Notes under the pieces: generated by a model
What the model was told of the DNA's origin: nothing
Databases searched by the model: none
What the model saw: only the letters and a program-made list of their open reading frames with translations
DNA from: an uncultured Clostridium sp.
GTDB taxonomy: Bacteria; Bacillota; Clostridia; TANB77; CAG-508
NCBI GenBank assembly: GCA_946495905.1
Contig: CAMMEP010000028.1
Coordinates: forward strand, 1 to 17,250
Reading direction: 5' to 3'
Length of the DNA: 17,250 bases
Position numbers and translations under genes: made by a program
In this document: one piece after another, positions 14,093 through 17,250 of the stretch
Numbering within the stretch: the stretch's first letter is position 1
How the letters are laid out: each line of letters starts with the position of its first letter

Positions 14093-15259
14093 ATGTTAAA
14101 AGCAAACATAGGTTGGAGCACAGAAGCAGATAATTACGAAGCAGGAAGAGCCTCAGCTAAGAAGGCTGTAGTAGATTTAGTTCAAACAAAGGTGGCATTT
14201 TTATACACATCAGCTGATAATGATGTTAAAAAAGTGCTTGAAGGTGCAAAGGCTGAACTTGGTACAGCACCAATTATTGGTTGTACATCAAGTGGAGGAA
14301 TTATTGTTCCAGATGGGTATATTTCATCTGAAAATGGATTCGTAGGAATTATGGCTATAGGAGACCCAGACACAACTGTAGGAGTAGCAGGATCAGCAAA
14401 ACAAAAAGATGCTAGAGCAACAGGTAGAATGCTTGCAAAAGAAGCAATGGAAAAAGCAGGACAAACAGTAGCACCAGCATATTTCTATATGGTAGCTTCT
14501 CCAGCAGAAGAGGAAGATTACCTAAAAGGAATTGAAGATGTTATTGGTAGAGTGCCTTTCTTTGGTGGTAGTGCAGCAGATAATACAGTATCAGGTGAAT
14601 GGAGCATTTATACAAATGACAAAATATTCTCTGATGGATGTGCAGTAGCATTCTTCTATACAGATAAGCCAATGGCAAATGTATATACTGGAGCATATCA
14701 TGAAACAACAAATTCAGGCGTTATTACAAAAATAGATGGAAAAAGAACATTAGTAGAAATTGATGGAGAACCTGCAATGAAAAAATATGCATCATGGACA
14801 GGTAAAAAATTAAAAGATTTAGCAGGTGGAAATTTACTTTCTCAAACAATATTAGCACCACTTGGAGTAAAAGATAGATTAGGAGATTTAGTAGCAATTC
14901 GTCACCCAATGAATGGAAATGATGACTACTCTATGAATATAGGAAATAACCTAGCTGTAAACACAGCAGTTATTCAAATGGAAGCAACTGTTGATGAGTT
15001 AATTGATTCTACTGGTAAAACTATGAAAGAAGCTAAGAAAAACTTAAAACAAGATGTTGGAGCTTATCTATTAGTTCACTGCGGTGGAAGAAAACTAGGA
15101 ATTGGAGACAGAATTAATGAAGTTGCAAAACAATTAAAGAAAGAAGCAAATGGTGTTCCATTTATGACAATATTTACATTTGGTGAATATGGTTCAAGAG
15201 AGCATGGAGCAAATACTTGTGGAGGATTAATGCTTTCTTTCACAGCTATCGCAAAATGA
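14093..15259 (+). CDS. FIST domain protein
   Basis: A 388-residue soluble protein made of a FIST N domain followed by a FIST C domain. Family-typical segments are VAFLYTSADND, APIIGCTSSGGII, GVAGSAKQKDARATGR, VPFFGGSAADN and DGCAVAFFYTD in the N half. The C half has ALGV-type LGVKDRLGDLVAIRHP, and near the end AYLLVHCGGRKLGIG and FMTIFTFGEYGS, with a single Cys-rich GANTCGG motif. FIST domains are proposed sensory modules for small ligands such as amino acids; here it stands alone, without a kinase or cyclase output. The start follows AAAGGAGG by eight bases. Its TGA stop is directly followed by ATG 15260. Lying at the head of an aldehyde/alcohol dehydrogenase operon, it may sense a related metabolite, which is inference. 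Confidence 0.9.
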   Translation: MLKANIGWSTEADNYEAGRASAKKAVVDLVQTKVAFLYTSADNDVKKVLEGAKAELGTAPIIGCTSSGGIIVPDGYISSENGFVGIMAIGDPDTTVGVAGSAKQKDARATGRMLAKEAMEKAGQTVAPAYFYMVASPAEEEDYLKGIEDVIGRVPFFGGSAADNTVSGEWSIYTNDKIFSDGCAVAFFYTDKPMANVYTGAYHETTNSGVITKIDGKRTLVEIDGEPAMKKYASWTGKKLKDLAGGNLLSQTILAPLGVKDRLGDLVAIRHPMNGNDDYSMNIGNNLAVNTAVIQMEATVDELIDSTGKTMKEAKKNLKQDVGAYLLVHCGGRKLGIGDRINEVAKQLKKEANGVPFMTIFTFGEYGSREHGANTCGGLMLSFTAIAK

Positions 15260-15478
15260 ATGCAAACGTCTACTGAGAATGTAGACAGTCAGAATATGAC
15301 GCAGGATTTAGAAGAAGATATAGCATTGGATTTAGAAAAAAGTGCTAGAGAACAAAGTACGGCGTTATATGAATTAAATAAAAAAGTAAATAGTTGGAAT
15401 ATGGCACTTAATTCTAAACAAGAAATAAAATCTCAAAATGACGAAGAGACACAAGAGAAAAAAAGGAGGGAAACAAGC
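15260..15478 (+). other. 73-codon open stretch in frame with the aldehyde dehydrogenase
   Basis: ATG 15260 abuts the FIST stop codon (TGAATG), and 73 codons run without a stop into the dehydrogenase start at 15479. The peptide is acidic and coiled-coil-like, for example DLEEDIALDLEKSAREQS and ELNKKVNSWNMALNSKQ. It has no ribosome binding site of its own and would need translational coupling. It may be an N-terminal extension of the dehydrogenase, the residue of a separate small gene, or untranslated spacer. The strong AAAGGAGGG at 15462-15470 argues that the dehydrogenase starts independently at 15479. Confidence 0.4.
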
Positions 15479-16911
15479 GTGAAAAATTTAATAGGATATG
15501 AATGGAAAGAAGCTTCTAATGGAGCTAAAATAGAAGTGGTAAACCCAGCAACAAGTGAGCTTATCGATACAGTTCCAAATGTTACAGAGGAAGATGTAGA
15601 TGAAGCTGTAAAAGTTGCTATGGTAGAGCAAAAAAATGGGCTGAAGTACCAATTCATGAAAGAGCTGACAAATTATATAAATTTGTAGATTTAGTAGAAG
15701 AAAATAAAGAAAGACTAGCACAATTGCTAACAGCAGAAACAGGAAAACCTATCAAAGAGGCTAGAGGAGAAATTGCCAATGTTAGAATAGGTGTTAGAGC
15801 ATTTATTGAAAGAGCAAAACACTTATATGGTGAAAGCATTCCAGCAGGACAAGAAGCTGGTCAAGAAAAAACAATGCAAATAACAAAAAGATATCCAATA
15901 GGCGTTATTGCAGCAATTATACCATTTAACTTCCCAAGTGACTTATTCTGTCAAAAAGTGCCACCAGCACTACTTATGGGAAATAGTATAATTGTAAAAC
16001 CATCAAACTATAACCCATTAACCTTAATTGAATATGTAAAATTAATGATAGAAGCTGGAGTTCCAGCAGGATGTATTCAAATATTAACAGGTGATGGACC
16101 AAAAGCAGGACAAGCATTAGCTAGACATCCAGGAGTACACCTAGTATCTTTAACAGGTGGAACAGCAGCTGGAATTGAGACAATGGGTACATGTTCTAAA
16201 AACTTAACACATGTAATGCTTGAACTTGGTGGAAATGATGCATTCATCTTCTTAGAAGATGGAGATATGGACTTAGCAGTAAAAGAAACTATCTGGGGAA
16301 GATTATACAATGGTGGACAAGTTTGCTGTGCAAGCAAGAGATTCTTAATTCACAATTCTAGAAAAGCAGAATTTATCGAAAGAATGAAAGAGGTTATATC
16401 AAATCTTAAAGTTGGAGATCCAACTAAAGAAGATACAGATATGGGACCAATGATTAATATAAATGCTGCAAAAAGAATAGAAGAACAAGTAAATCAAATG
16501 GTTGCAGAAGGAGCTACAGTAGTTTGTGGTGGGAAGAGAGAAGACGCATACTACTATCCAACAATATTAGATAATGTAACAAAAGATATGGAAGTTGCAA
16601 AGGATATGGAAATCTTTGGACCAGTAATCTCTGTTATAGGATTTGATACTGTGGAAGAAGCAATTGAAATTGCTAACCAATCTTCTTATGGTCTATGCGG
16701 ATGCGTTATCACTAAAGATTATTCTTTAGGAATGAAAATTGCAGATAGACTAGAATGTGGTGGAGCAATAGTAAATGGTGCAAGCTTCTATCGTTCATTC
16801 GAAATGCCATTTGGTGGATGGAAACACAGTGGTATAGGAAACGAAGGTGTTCTTACAACACTTCAAGAAATGAGTAGAATGAAGACAATTGTTTTGAAAA
16901 ATATACTTTAA
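15479..16911 (+). pseudogene. NAD(P)-dependent aldehyde dehydrogenase, frameshifted at an A7 run
   Basis: Oxidises an aldehyde to its acid through a thiohemiacetal. The start is GTG 15479 behind AAAGGAGGG, reading VKNLIGYEWKEAS and VVNPATSELI, a normal family N-terminus. At A7 (15630-15636) the frame is lost and closes at TAG 15686-15688. The -1 frame continues as WAEVPIHERADKLYKF into a full-length enzyme ending at TAA 16909-16911. That part has the cofactor-site segment IIPFNFPSD, SLTGG, the catalytic Glu in LELGGN (codon 16222-16224), the catalytic Cys in GGQVC (codon 16324-16326) and EIFGPV. The sequence resembles lactaldehyde/succinate-semialdehyde types, and the FucO-like neighbour favours lactaldehyde. 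The full product would be about 478 residues. It could be a true mutation, a sequence error, or recoding; the C-terminal part alone could start at 15724 but would lack its beginning. Confidence 0.85.
15629..15637 (+). other. Slippery A7 run at the frameshift
   Basis: In the starting frame the codons are CAA AAA AAT, so 15631-15637 reads A AAA AAT, an X XXY YYZ heptamer. A -1 slip gives CAA AAA AAA TGG and restores the dehydrogenase frame exactly. Transcriptional slippage adding one A would do the same. No obvious downstream stem was identified by eye. Confidence 0.6.
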
Positions 16912-16943
16912 CAAGCAATTGGGGACAGACCCCAATTGCTTGT
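16911..16943 (+). repeat. Perfect hairpin with GGGGACAG motif
   Basis: ACAAGCAATTGGGG (16911-16924) pairs perfectly with 16930-16943 around the loop ACAGA. It starts at the last base of the aldehyde dehydrogenase stop codon. No T run follows, so it is more likely a REP-like repeat or an mRNA-processing hairpin than a terminator. It shares GGGGACAG with the repeats after ligA. Confidence 0.75.
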
Positions 16944-16970
16944 CTAAGACGAAATTAGGAGGAAAAGGAA

Positions 16971-17250
16971 ATGGCAGTTACAAAATTTGTTTTAAATGAG
17001 ACTTCTTATTTTGGAGAAGGTGCAAGAAGTGTTCTTGCAGATGAGATTAAAAATAGAGGATTTAAAAAAGTTTTAGTAGTTACTGATAAATCACTTTATG
17101 AAGTTGGTGTTAGTAAAAAAGTAACAGACATATTGGATGAAGCAGGAATTGAATATGGAGTATATCATGATGTACTTCCAAACCCACCAATTGCAAATGT
17201 AAATGCAGGAATTGCAATGTGTAAAGAAATTGGAGCAGATGTAATTGTTG
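16971..17250 (+). CDS. fucO: Iron-dependent alcohol dehydrogenase, FucO-like (3' end outside window)
   Basis: The first 93 residues are present. FVLNETSYFGEGARSVLADEI and KVLVVTDKSLYEVGVSKKVTDIL closely follow the start of lactaldehyde reductase (FucO), and VLPNPPIANV is the family PNP motif. The enzyme would reduce lactaldehyde to 1,2-propanediol, or act on a related diol, with NADH and Fe(II); the metal ligands lie beyond the window. AGGAGG precedes ATG 16971. It follows the aldehyde dehydrogenase by 59 bases that hold a hairpin, so both probably act on the same aldehyde. The exact substrate is inferred from resemblance. Confidence 0.85.
   Translation, partial: MAVTKFVLNETSYFGEGARSVLADEIKNRGFKKVLVVTDKSLYEVGVSKKVTDILDEAGIEYGVYHDVLPNPPIANVNAGIAMCKEIGADVIV

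Noticed and set aside
1..17250. CRISPR arrays, tRNA or rRNA genes, and TGA recoding
   Set aside because: No spaced direct repeats, tRNA arms or rRNA-like segments were found, and TGA acts as a normal stop after the FIST gene.

Overview
The window is AT-rich and densely packed with short-spaced genes preceded by strong AGGAGG-type ribosome binding sites. The gene set is LL-diaminopimelate aminotransferase, TmcAL, a FIST protein, an AldA/FucO-like pair, and a pilin-like protein with a G|ITLVALVIT leader. This points to a low-GC Firmicute of the class Clostridia, probably an anaerobic gut-type lineage. The standard bacterial code fits: TGA ends the FIST gene. Species cannot be named from the sequence alone.

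Layout. Positions 1-1216 hold the 3' part of dapL. Positions 1217-1667 form a leader region with a good promoter, a short ORF interrupted by an (AC)11 microsatellite, and possible RNA stems. Positions 1668-2957 encode a secreted or anchored pilin-like protein. Its last third contains a 150-bp, GC-rich, adenine-poor cassette that looks like the variable region of a diversity-generating retroelement (DGR). No reverse transcriptase or template repeat is in the window. Positions 3052-5585 hold rnhA (minus strand), diverging from tmcAL and coaE across a region with overlapping promoters and a perfect 24-bp inverted repeat. Positions 5641-6874 hold a Y-family DNA polymerase whose C-terminus, with its clamp-binding motif, is knocked out of frame. 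A 168-bp palindromic MITE-like element follows directly.

Positions 7189-9274 hold two uncharacterised membrane-anchored proteins, the second with three Asp-box repeats. Then come a TVP38/DedA-type membrane protein, a Dps ferritin, pgsA and ligA. A long imperfect palindrome lies between pgsA and ligA, and GGGGACAG repeats follow ligA. Positions 13723-13968 encode a small protein with its own terminator. Positions 14093-17250 appear to be one transcription unit: a FIST sensor-domain protein, an aldehyde dehydrogenase frameshifted at a 7-A slippery run, and the start of a FucO-like iron alcohol dehydrogenase. The aldehyde dehydrogenase and FucO-like enzyme would interconvert an aldehyde such as lactaldehyde with its acid and alcohol.

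The strongest unusual signal is the DGR-like hypervariable cassette in the pilin-like gene. Secondary signals are the microsatellite ORF in the same leader, the two frameshifted genes, and several unrelated palindromic intergenic elements.
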